Shown here: one piece after another, positions 23,145 to 34,600 of the stretch
How the letters are laid out: the number at the start of each line of letters is the position of its first letter
Position numbering within the stretch: the stretch's first letter is position 1
Assembly: GCA_963576735.1 (NCBI GenBank)
Contig: OY755183.1
Coordinates: forward strand, 14,031,213-14,095,212
Direction of reading: 5' to 3'
DNA length: 64,000 bases
Source: Bedellia somnulentella
Lineage: Eukaryota > Arthropoda > Insecta > Lepidoptera > Bedelliidae
Translations under genes and position numbers: made by a program
The notes under the pieces: generated by a model
The model's database searches: none
Seen by the model: only the letters and a program-made list of their open reading frames with translations
Told to the model about the DNA's origin: nothing

Positions 23145-23460
23145 TACATATACTCACGCCATTAGTTCCCATTGGGGTAGGCAGAGACTATCGATCGCCA
23201 CTTCGTACGATCCTGACAAACCTCTCTAGCTTCGTTTACATCCATCAATCTTTTCATACATGCTCTTTTATTCTTCATATTTAGGAGGCCTGCCTTTTTG
23301 AGCACACTCTAAATTTGGTCCAAGTGTGTTCTCCGTGGTCGTCCTCTACTAACATTACCATCCACACTAGCTCTATAGATCCCCTTTACCAATTTTCTAT
23401 CGTCAATCCTCTCTATGTGACTAAACCATCTCAATATTCCTTTCATCATGTCAGATAGAA
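23145..23460 (-). pseudogene. LINE-R 3' fragment
   Basis: Reverse-oriented and well preserved: on the minus strand it encodes MLRWFSHIERIDDRKL-type sequence (intact LINE-R has MLRWFG) and [10 protein letters not shown], and ends in CTACCCCAATGGGAACTAA then a TATG tail. Confidence 0.8.
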
Positions 23461-23649
23461 ATAAGTATAGATAGGATGGATAAACATTGCTACATACATC
23501 AACATAATAAAACAGTTCAGGCAAGAAAAAGACTTAGAAAATAATACATATTTAAACATCTTTTAGTTTACATAATATCGTGTATAAATTGAGAAACGGA
23601 ACATATAAAGAAACAAGAATGTTAAGTAAGCTCTTGAAACAGTTGTCTG

Positions 23650-24640
23650 GTAAGGGATCGCCTGACAGATGAAACACTTGTACAAAATATATCATCATTT
23701 CATAATATTTTATTCAAGCTACGGCCAAAGCAATTCACTTGCTCTTTTGCAATTCACTCTTGCCAAAGAAACTGAGACCAAAGGTCGCTGCCTAAACTAA
23801 AACGTAACAATTTGGTTCTCAGCCTAATTTTGGACAGCAGTTCAGGGCAATCAATATTCCCATTAAGAACTTTTAGCAAATAGCACAAATCCATAATTTC
23901 TCTTCAGCTCGTGAAAACTGCTGAAGTTAGCATTATAAATCCTAGCAGCAGGTTTGTAAGCATTATTGATATGATTGTCGAATAGTATTATACGATCTAA
24001 TATAACGCCTACATCAGTAATTGAGTCCAGTTTTTTTTTTGTTTTAAAGAGTGTAGTGGTTTATTCAATTTAACTAACGTGTAAAAGTCATATAAAAACA
24101 CTGCGAAACATTTAACTCTAATCTATTTAGTTTATAGTTTTCCTCAAATCTATGCAAATCGGACTGTAACTTTAATGATCGGGTTAACAGATTTAAGAAT
24201 TTTCATGTTGTCAACGAATAACGAACCTTAGAATTTAATAAACAATTTACGTTATTTATACAAACAAAAATTAAAGGCCCTAACAGGGTCCTCTAACCAA
24301 TAGAAGGGGTTCTCTATGTAGGACGAAAACCACCTCTGTGAATGCCAGCCGCAGCCAACTGGAATCAATGCGGTCAGAACATTTGTTGTAATCCGTATAA
24401 ATTACACCTCTTTCCGTCCTCCACATTTTTGGAAAAGAGTACATTGGCTAACAGGAGATTCGAGTTCAAAGAGCGTTTTCTGAGGAATCCATGTTGGTTT
24501 CACTGAAAGTAATACTCCGAGATCTGAAGTTAAACAACTTTTTCTAGAACCTTTGCTAAAATAGTTTGGAAATTGGTCTATAATTCTCAACCACTGACTT
24601 AGTGCCTTTTTTATGAACAGGTGTTATACATGCCGATTTC
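23650..24640 (-). pseudogene. Decayed CR1/Jockey-like reverse transcriptase
   Basis: Translation of the minus strand gives pieces of a LINE reverse transcriptase broken by stops and frameshifts: GFLRKRSLNSNLLLANVL-like sequence (24440-24520), LLGPLIFVCINNV (24240-24300, the LGPLLF motif), FVDNMKILK where a YADD-like motif should be (about 24210), LQSDLHRFEENYKLNRLELN (24090-24170) and a VGVILDRIILFDNHINNAY stretch near 23950-24030. The order fits RT motifs. Function is certainly lost. 24650-25290 shows nothing recognised. Confidence 0.6.
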
Positions 24641-25291
24641 TACTCTCGGAACTACCTATAATACCTTCATTCAGCGAGCGCCTAAACAATATGGTAACCG
24701 GGTTGGAAAGACTATCAGCATATTAAACAACTTACACAATTAACTTAAGAAAGGACACATTGATGTAGGCCCGACTCAGAATTTTAATTCGCTTCGTCGC
24801 GTCGTCATACACAAAGCGATGGTGCGCTACTGACCATACCCCTATAATGCTGAGCTGAGACACGTATAGAAAATTGTTTAGTACTTCTAACACCGATTCA
24901 AAGCTAACCTAATCAAATTTTAAATTTGCCTATTCTCATATTTCTTTATATGAATGTAAATGATAAATCTTGGGCTGGCATTGACGAGAAATTAATGCGT
25001 GTGTATAGAGGGTGCAGTAAAAAATTGATTGTTGCATACTTCCATAAAATAGGACAAACCTACGTAATAGGCATTGGTTTCGTTGCGCACACGTTCGTCT
25101 AACTAAGTGCCTAATATATCCACTATCTCCTTCACTTTTACTCTTCGATGGTTCAACACTATGTCGTGGATTATGGCGGTCATCTCTGGAGTAGTGACCC
25201 CACCTGGGCATCCTGGTAGCACAGCATGCTAGTACGACCACACCGAAAATCAGTAAATCACTTATGAACTATTTTAATCAATGGAGCAGAG

Positions 25292-25441
25292 TCCCCAATC
25301 CCCATTCTCAGCCACATTTGGAAGTTGATAAGTAAAATAAGTAGAAATCATCAGGAAAAACCCATACCCTTTGTCGCCTCTTACAGCTACCGTGGGTAGA
25401 AAGAAAGAAGAAAAGGGGTAGTACCTTCCTAAGCCGGCACT
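25292..25441 (-). repeat. SINE-A copy, decayed
   Basis: Only the 5' and 3' thirds are recognisable (TTGTCGCCTCTTACAGC and GGGGTAGTACCTTCCTAAGC, reverse-oriented). Confidence 0.5.
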
Positions 25442-25595
25442 ATAATATATCTATGGGTTAAGTTAAACACTACCTTACAGGACCGCTCTGCTGATTACTG
25501 TTCGCTCCTTCAATGGATCGCATAGGACTTAGGAAAAAAAGAGGTTTTATCAATAGATTAAACTAGCCGAATTAATAAATATATCTTAAAATATT

Positions 25596-25601
25596 TTTAT
25601 T
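25596..25601 (-). terminator. Candidate polyadenylation signal of folliculin
   Basis: AATAAA on the minus strand, 4 nt after the folliculin stop codon at 25608-25606. If used, the 3' UTR is only about 20-35 nt. Confidence 0.5.
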
Positions 25602-25605
25602 AACA

Positions 25606-28600
25606 CTATGTACAAAACGTATGAATCCAATGTTGGACTAGAAGCTCGTCTTGAGGAGTGACTCCTAGTACTTGTTTGAGTTTGACAACTGACTCCGATT
25701 TAGCATTATCTGCAGTGATGGCTGCTTTTACTGCTCTTGCTATTCTGTAAAAAATAAAAATACAACAAATTATGACGTAGAATTTCGGCTACAAATAACA
25801 CGGTTAAAAACATCCGGCACATTTAGCCTATCAAGACGCACGGCAGTGCGTCAAGCCAAGCCAAGGCGGAGCGCGCACCGTATGTGTATATTACACGAAC
25901 CATTTGGAGCTACTTTTTACACCATCATAACTCAAAATCTAATCAACATAAACCAACCAAATTTGGCTCATTTGTTGATATCAAGGATACAAACTAGTAG
26001 CCCAATTTTCATAAACACATAACAAAGGGTTATTAAGATATAAACGTCCAAAAATCGCGATGTTTTTAGTGACTCACTGACATATAGATCAAAAAGCTAA
26101 CCCACTTCTAGATATCCCAGGAAGTTGAAATTCAACTCCGTTTTCAGATTTGGCTAGTTTTCACCACAAAATCAAATTAAAATGTACCTAGCAGATAAGT
26201 TGATTATCATGATAACTCGTATGTGGAAACGAGCCAAGTTAAATCAAAACTTTAATTTAACTTGTTATCTACTTAGTATTTCAGGATTATCTGCAGTGCT
26301 TGGCAACCATTCAGATATCAATCCTTTTGTCTGCGAAGTCTTTTAGTTAACATATTATAAATTTTTGTATTGTATTTGCTTGGCTAACATTTTTTACATT
26401 TAAAATGTTTTTGGTGGGATTTGTTTTCACTAAAATATACTAACTCTACTAACATTATCCAGGAAGAGTCATCAGAAGAGTTATCAGTACGATGAATGTT
26501 TGTGGAGGAATGTTTGGAAAATTTGATGAAGTATGTATGATTATGAGTGAAAGAAAACTGGATTTTCTATGTGTAAATGAGACGAAGCGTAAGGGAAAGG
26601 AAGTTTCACAACTTGGCAACATTACAGCAATATGGTCTGGAGTCGGTGACAGTGACCGAGCTTGCCAAGGAGTGGGACTTCCGATATCTGAAAGGATGGC
26701 TCAGTGTATGTAAGATTACGAATGTGTGAGTCCAAGGCTCCTGTGGATTAAGGTGAAATTGGGACTAGTACGGATGCGCATAATTTGCGTATATGCTCCG
26801 GACATGTCTAAATCCCTATCCGAGAGGGAGGAGTTTTGGAATCTGTTAGACGTATTATGAATGGGTGTGATCAGAATGAGAGACTTGCAATGTGAGGAGA
26901 TTTTAATGGCTGGGTTGGTGTGTCACGCAACGGTTACGAAAGAGTTTTAGGAAAATTTGGTGATCAAAGGGTGAATGAAAATAGTGAGAAATTGATTTAG
27001 GTATGTTTGGAGAGGAATCTTTGTGTTACAAACACGATGTTTAAACACAAAGATATCCATATGTATACGTCGTAGGATGATTTGATGTTTAGGTTTTTTG
27101 CAAAAAACCTAGGGATTTTGCGAAAATCTGGATAATTAGACAACGGTTATAATATTTTCTAATCTTACTAGGTTTTATGCGAAAAAACTAGTTGGTTTAG
27201 TGAGATTGTACTTCTTAAATGCTGATTGGATTATTTCTGATTGCTCGCCTACTCTTATTCTGATTGGTTCGTCATTGTGGTATTGAGATATTATAGCTCG
27301 AGTTATAATTATAAAGGATAAGAAATGACAATATTTATTTGATATAAGGAATTGAAATATATTTTTTTTACTCTTTTGTTGGAGTAAAATTACAATCACG
27401 TTCGGACATATTATACACAGATCAAGTTACCCCAAACTAAGTAACACTTGTATTATGGGATACTAACTCAGCGATATATTTAATATAATATAATACACAC
27501 ATGCTCATCACCTAAATGTTGCTCTCAGCGGGGATCAAACCCGCAACCTCCAGACCGAAAAGCTAGTCACCTCCACTCGGCCACGGACGTCTTCAATATA
27601 GGTAGGAACAATAAAGTAAGTACGTTTTAAATTGTAGTATTGAGGTATTATAGCTAGAGTTATAAAGGGAAATGACAATACTATTTTTATACTTAGTAAC
27701 TTTTTGTAACTAAAAATAAAATAATAATCAAATTAATGTAGGTAGGAACAATGAAGTAAGTACGTCTTAATTAAAAACCAATCAGAGATGACGTGTTTAT
27801 GTTGCACTGCAATCGACCAATCAGCGTACAGTATTCATTAAAACTGACATTTCGTTTCGGAGTCATATTAAACCAAATAGTTTTTTTGCAAAAAACCTAG
27901 TAAGATTAGAAAATATTATAACCGTTGTCTAATTATCCGGATTTTTTCAAAATCCCTAGGTTTTTTGCAAAAAACCTAAACACCAAATCATCCTACGACA
28001 TATACAAGACAGAGGGGAAGCGAGAGAAGTATTATTGATTTTGTAATAGTTGATGAAAGGCTGAGAGTAAAAGTTGTTGACACCAGGGTCTATAGGGGCA
28101 AGAACGTTGGCACAGATCACTTTCCCGATATATCACGATTAAGGGGTCTGAGCACGCGTTGGCGTCAAAGGGCTAAAATGTCAACGACGGATCTTGCGAG
28201 AATGAAAGTGGAAAAACTGCAAGTATGGAAATATCAGATATGAATACGTGAGGAAATTGGATGATAGACTAACTTGCGTGGAGATGAAGGATGAAATGGA
28301 AATAGAAGAAGTATGGGACGTCCTCAAATCGACAATGGTTAAATGTGTGCCGGAAGTATGTGGAGTGTGTAAAAGGTCAAATAGACCACCAACAAGTTGG
28401 TGGGATAAAGTTGTGAAAGAGGCAGTTGGAGATAAGAAGAAAGCGTGGTTAGGCTTACTAGCGATTAAAGCTAGTAAACGAATGGATGCTAGTGTAACTG
28501 ACGATGTAGTGCAGAAAAGGGAAGATAAATATAAGAGAGTTAAGAACAGGTAAAGAAGAAAATAGAAAAGAAAAAGCAAGGTTTGCAAGAGTGGTGTCAG

Positions 28601-31600
28601 AGGAAACTTTCTGATAATTTGTGGAATAACCAAAAGTTATTCTGGAAATATATCCGGAAAGAAAAGAGAGTTTCCCAAAACACGAGAGTGAGTGTAATAA
28701 GAGATGAACAGGGTGAATTGGCGACGGATGAAAGTAGCATGAAACGGGTATGGAAGAATTATTTTGAGGGACTGTTTGAAAAAGAGGATGCATCCATTTC
28801 ATTGAACGAGGAGATGGGTGATTTCAGTGACAATGAGATTAGTATGGAAGAAATAATAATAATAACAAAAACTTTATTTCGGATCATAAAGTAAATCCAT
28901 AGTAAAGTTAGTAAGTTAGTAACATCGAGATACTTTAAATTATGTTAGTTTGGTTAGACTTAGATTTAATAAATAAAAGTAAAATTTAAAATATTAACAA
29001 TAAAACTATTTACATAATGTGCCAAATCTAGCCAGAGAAGTGGCTCTAGTGTGCCGCTGCACATATAACCAGTGCCGATACATGGGATCGTCGAACTTAT
29101 CGGCCAATACTCTCAAGAGCGTGTTGGAGCTGTCCCATAATGAAAACAATGACAAAGGGGTCACACCAGGAGGCTAAAAACTACCGCGGCATCAGCTTAC
29201 TCAGCATTGTTGGTAAATGTAAATGCAAAGGTACTGATTGAAAGAGTGATGAATGAAACTGATGAGAAAATATGGGATGTGCAAGCGGGATTTAGGAAAG
29301 TAATGGGATATATGGATCAAATCTTCTCTCTAAGGAGCATCACCGAAAAGTTCTTAGCTAAGAACCAAAAGGTGTATTGCTCCTTCATTGATTTAGAGAA
29401 AGTGTATGATAGGGTGGTAAGAAAGTGTTTATGGGAGGTGCTATCCAAGTTCGGTTTGGGGAGTCAACTTATACGTGCACTGGTATCACTCTATAAGGAT
29501 TCTAGTGCATGTGTAAGAGCAAACGGGGAAAACACTGACTGGTTCGGAATCTCTAGGGGTGTCCGACAGGGTTGTGTAGCTTCTCCGTGGCTCTTCAATT
29601 TGTTCATGGATGACTGTTTGACAGAGTTGCGTGAAAGTGATTATGGACTAAGAATGGGTGGATTTATCATTAAATGCCTCTTGTATGCTGACGATCAAGT
29701 TCTACTTGCATCGTCGGCGGAAGAGTTGCAAGAGATGATGAATATTGCATGTGAGTCTTTTGTAAGAAAGGGAATGAGGGTGAATGTGCATAAAACCAAA
29801 ACGATGGTTTTTGAGAGACAGGAAGATGTGACAGAATGCGTGATTGCGATTGATGGTAAGAATGTGGAACAGGTGAAGGGGTTTGTATATCTGGGAAGTA
29901 TGTTTACAAGGGATGGAAAATGTGATGAAGACATTGAAAGAAGAGTGAAAAAGGGTAATGCGGTAAATAGAGCAATGAATAGCCCAATGACCAGTTAATC
30001 GGTGTCTGAAAAGGCCCGAATGGCTGTGCATGATGCTGTTCTTGTTCCTACGCTTATGTATGGAAGCGAATGTTGGGTGTGGCAGAGTGAATGCAGTAGA
30101 GATGAGGTCCCTCAGAACAATTTTTAATGTTAGATTATGTGACCGAGTGAGAAATAGTGTTACTCGTGAAAAGTGTGGTCTGAAAGATGATATTGTAAGA
30201 AAGATAGAAAAAGGAATGTTGAGATGGTTTGGGCCCATAGAGAGGATGGATGATAGAAAATTGGTAAAAGGAATCTATAGAGCTAGTGTGGATGGTAATG
30301 TTAGTAGAGGAAGACCACGAAGAACATACTTGGGCCAAATTGAGAGTGTGCTCAAAAAGGCAGGTGTCCGTAGTATGAAGAATAAAAGAGCATGTATGAA
30401 AAGACTGATGGATGTAAACGAAGCTAGAGAGGTTTCTCAGGATCGTAAGAAGAGGCGATCGATAGTCTCTGCCTACCCCAATGGGAATTAATGGCGTGAG
30501 TATGCGTTGCTTGGTAAATTTTTATACCTATACTAGCTGACCCCACAGACTTCGTACTGTCAAAAGTGTAGACTTTCGCGTCCTCAAACTGAAATATTTA
30601 ACTGACCTGTTGAGGGTCTCTGTCATGGGATGAGAAAAAAGGTGTTTTTCATAGTGTCCTCACAATTTTTGCACTTTATAAATTTTAAGTTTATAAGTAT
30701 AGTAGATTTGGGCTGAGCATTGATTCTTAGTTAGTTAGTCTGTTTCACCATATCTTAAGAAAATTTATTGATTTCTTAATTTTTCTGGGATAAAAAGTGT
30801 CCTATTGTGTTAGTTGGTATCATTATCTGGCTTCCTGTAAATTCGATTTTAAATATGTTCTGTGAATTAGTCTTCATTTAGCTACAAACATCTAAACTTT
30901 CACATTTATAATATTGATAGGATAAGGCTTAAACATAAGCTTCTCGCGCAGGTGACCTCGCTCGCCGGCCAGCGCAGCGTCTTGTCTTGCGCTTCATGCA
31001 CGCGTGTAAATTTTGTTACGGAGTAATTTTAAAATTGTATTATCTTCTAAGATGTTTATTTAAATTAAGTGATGTCAAGGAAAATTTTGATCTCAATTAA
31101 ATACTCTCAATCAACAACATATTTATTTGGATAAAGATTAATATTATGTTGATAAAACATTATGGCAATTATGCATTATAGTAAGTGAAACTTTAAAGTT
31201 AGACATATACTATCGCGGGCATTTTTTAGATCATTCAAAGAGAAATAATTCTTTAATACATTTTTTTGGGTAACTTAAACCGTTTACGCAGCGCACACAA
31301 CGGAAGCTTTAGTATGAATAATTATCCCCGTTTTTGCAACATTATTCGCTGCTAGTTTGTTTCTGTTGATTGCAGCGTGATGATATATAGCCTAAAACCT
31401 TCCTCAATAAATGGACTATCCAACACAAAAATTTTTTTCAATTTGGGCGGGTAGTTCCTGAGATCCTAGCGTTCAAACAAACAAACTCTTCAGCTTTATA
31501 ATATTAGTATAGATAATATTGCCGGTTAAATGATCATACGCTACAGATCTGGGTCTTTATGGGCTGGCCTAACGAGTTGCAAGTTTAGCGGCTAAGCACT

Positions 31601-34600
31601 GCCCTAGAATAGAATAGACATACACTTTATTGCACATCATACGCAAATTATTTACAAAAATTGATTAAACAGCGGCGACAAGCGACATGATAGTCCAGTG
31701 GGTAGAACACCCGCCCGAAAAACAGAAGGGCGTGAGTTCCAATCCTGGGACGGGCCTACACCAATTTGTCTTTTCTAAAGTCATATGTGTGGTTAATTTA
31801 TCATGGTTGCTAACGGTGAGGGAAAACATCGTGAGGAAACCCACATGGCTGAGTTGTACTTAGTCATGTGACAGTGTATTCGTACAAAACGGCGATAGGC
31901 CTGCTCCCTATCACGTGAGTACACTGTCTAAGCAAAACGTGGGTACCTTCTCTGGAAACTAGATGGCGCTGGCCATGTGAGTTCAGGAGTATTGGTACCT
32001 CTGCCAACCCCTTCGGGGATAAACGGCGTGAACGTTTATGTTTACGTTTATGTTATGATTAAACAGTTCACAGTGAAGTACAATTGGCGGTCTTATCGCT
32101 AAAAGCGATCACTTCCAGACAGCCTTTGGAGTGTAAGATCGGTAAATTAGTTAATCGGGTAGATGCACAAAACAAGGCGAAAAATACAAAAATAGTCTAA
32201 TCCTCTGAGGGATATCACAACCAGATATTACTTCCTACAAAAAACTATAACTATTTAGCAAAAAACCTACACTATTAACTTCACAAAAAACGATTACTAT
32301 GAAATTAAATGAAGCAAACAAAAACAAACATTTTGAAAGACAAAAATACACAAAACGCTTAGTCCTAAGGGGGGGGGAGGCCGTGCGTTTGATTCCCGTT
32401 GGTGTCGAAATTTTTCTTTCCTTTCCTTTTTTCCTTTATTTATTAGTAAAATAATTTAGATTACATACGAAAGTAATTGTGAGCTCACCCCAACCATTCC
32501 AAAACTAGAGATTTAACATGCTGATGCAAGACAGCGTCTTCAAACTTTGAATTTTTCATGGATGCCTCGATCTTGCTCATTAGAGTTGGACCTGCAATAA
32601 TAAATATTTTGCTTGTTATATTTATTAATTTTATATGTGGTGTGTTGCCTTAGAATAACACTACCCCATTTCTTCGCGTGGGTGATTTTAAGAGGCGACG
32701 TAGGGTATCGGGGCTTTTAAAATGATTATTAATATTATTTTACAATCTTTTCCCCATTCAACTTCCAAAAGTTGCTGAGGCTAGGCTCTAGTTTGGAATG
32801 GTTCTTCTAGGGATTTATAGCCGTGAGTATTTGTATTGCTATGTATTGTCGGCTTAGAATAGCACTACACCATTTCATCCCGTGGTTGTTCGTAAGAGGC
32901 GGCAAAGGGTATTAAGATAAGAAGATAAGATAAGAAAAACATTTATTCATTGCTACACAGTTAACAATATAACTAAAAACATTAAAAACGAAACTAAATA
33001 AAAATTAAACAAAAAAAAAACAAAAATATAAATAACAAGATTTTAAAAACAAGAGTTAACATTAAAAGTTAATGTCACAAGCCATACCCTGCGTAGCAAT
33101 AAATTATGGATATTTATGTGATTTTTGGGCGATGCGGTTGGAGACCCATCACCAACAATACTCTATTTCTACCATCTTCCCCCCTATCAACTTCCAAATG
33201 TGACAGAAAAGTTTCTAGCTCTTAAAAAGCCCCATACCCTAAGTCACCTCTTAGGACACCCGTGAGTAGAAAGGGTTAGTAACATTCCAAGCCATCACTA
33301 AAGAGCAAACTATATATAGAGTTATTAAATTTTTAAAATCTTACATTTTTCAGGCAAGCTTCCAGACCATTGACAACAATATATACTATTTTCTGTTTTC
33401 ATCAAAACGCATTTATTAGCCGCTGCAGTTACTTCGTCATCACTCGTATTTACATTCGGTATATTTTCCACCTTCGTGACGGGCAGCAACCTAGATAGGC
33501 CTTTAAGGATATCTGGAGTTTCTTGGTTGCATTTTAATATTATCTGGAAATAGAGTTTATCTTATATATGTCGTAGGATGATTTGATGTATAGGTTTTTT
33601 GCAAAAAACCTAGGGATTTTGCAAAATCCGGATAATAAGACAACGGTTATAATATTTTCTAATCTTGCTAGGTTTTTTGCTAAAAAACTAGTTGGTTTAG
33701 TATGACTCCGAAACGAAATGTCAGTTTTTATGAATACTGTACACTGATTGGTCGATTGCAGTGCCCCATAAACACGTCATCTCTGATTGGTTGTTAATAA
33801 ATACTTACTTCATTATTCCCACCTACATTTAATGTTATTTTAATTTTAGTTACAAAAAGTTCCTAAGTATTAATAAATTAATAGTTTAAAAAACACTAAA
33901 AACACGCTTTTATAAGTGCACTTAAAAGTCAAAAATAAATTACGGGTCGTTCAAGTTGTCTCTATTTCTGGGCTGAAGTGTAAACTATGTGCTTTTAATT
34001 ATAATATTTGATTGTAAAAGCGTGGGGCGCTGGAAAAGGAAAGATTTTTTGTTTACCTTGCTAAGAAATCAAGTTAAGCGATGTTTCGGGAAGCAGGTTA
34101 AAGAGATCGGCACTCTAACTAGAGTTGCAGCACCACTAGTTGGAGGCTCTATATTAAACAGTCTGTTCAAAATACTAGTCAACAGTGGCAAAATGTAGAG
34201 TTCTTGTTCGTGTATTTGTTTACAAGAAAGTTTTTCCTGCTCCAGCGCCCCACGCTTTTACAATCAAATATTATAATTAAAAGCACATAGTTTACACTTC
34301 AGCCCAGAAATAGAGACAACTTGAACGACCCGTAATTTATTTTTGACTTTTAAGTGCACTTATAAAAGCGTGTTTTTAGTGTTTTTTAAACTATTAATTT
34401 ATTTTTATTAGATTGATGGATGTGAATGAAGCTAGAGAGGTTTGCCAGGATCGTACAAAGTGGCGATCGATAGTCTCTGCCTACCCCAATGGGAACTAAC
34501 GGCGTGAGAATATGTATGTATGTATGTATGTAATTTATTTTATGCTTTTTAGTCTTTGCTAATGGCATATTTTAAACGTTTATTTCAAATAGACGAATGA

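Larger units (their letters stand above)
26462..30510 (+). pseudogene. LINE-R: decayed RTE-like non-LTR retrotransposon
   Basis: It begins with an endonuclease remnant (26492-26713, GMFGKFDEVCMIMSERKLDF then LCVNETKRKGKEV), interrupted at 27068-28000 by a DNA transposon, after which the endonuclease resumes (ERSIIDFVIVDERLR). A reverse transcriptase follows: NYRGISLLSI (about 29180), then 29207-29998 in one open frame with QAGFRK, FIDLEKVYDRV, GVRQGCVASPWLFNLFMD and CLLYADDQVLLASS, then, after a stop at 29998 and a change of frame, 30030-30491 ending in MLRWFG, RPRRTYLGQI and the terminal AYPNGN. The YADD catalytic motif is intact, but stops and two nested insertions make it inactive. RTE-like clade by general resemblance; not proven. 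Confidence 0.85.

Noticed and set aside
27525..27600. tRNA-Ser or tRNA-Leu gene
   Set aside because: A and B boxes are present but the anticodon arm does not fold, and the module lies inside a DNA transposon that occurs twice.
28181..28802. Serine/leucine-rich proteins on the minus strand
   Set aside because: They are antisense shadows of the LINE-R coding region.
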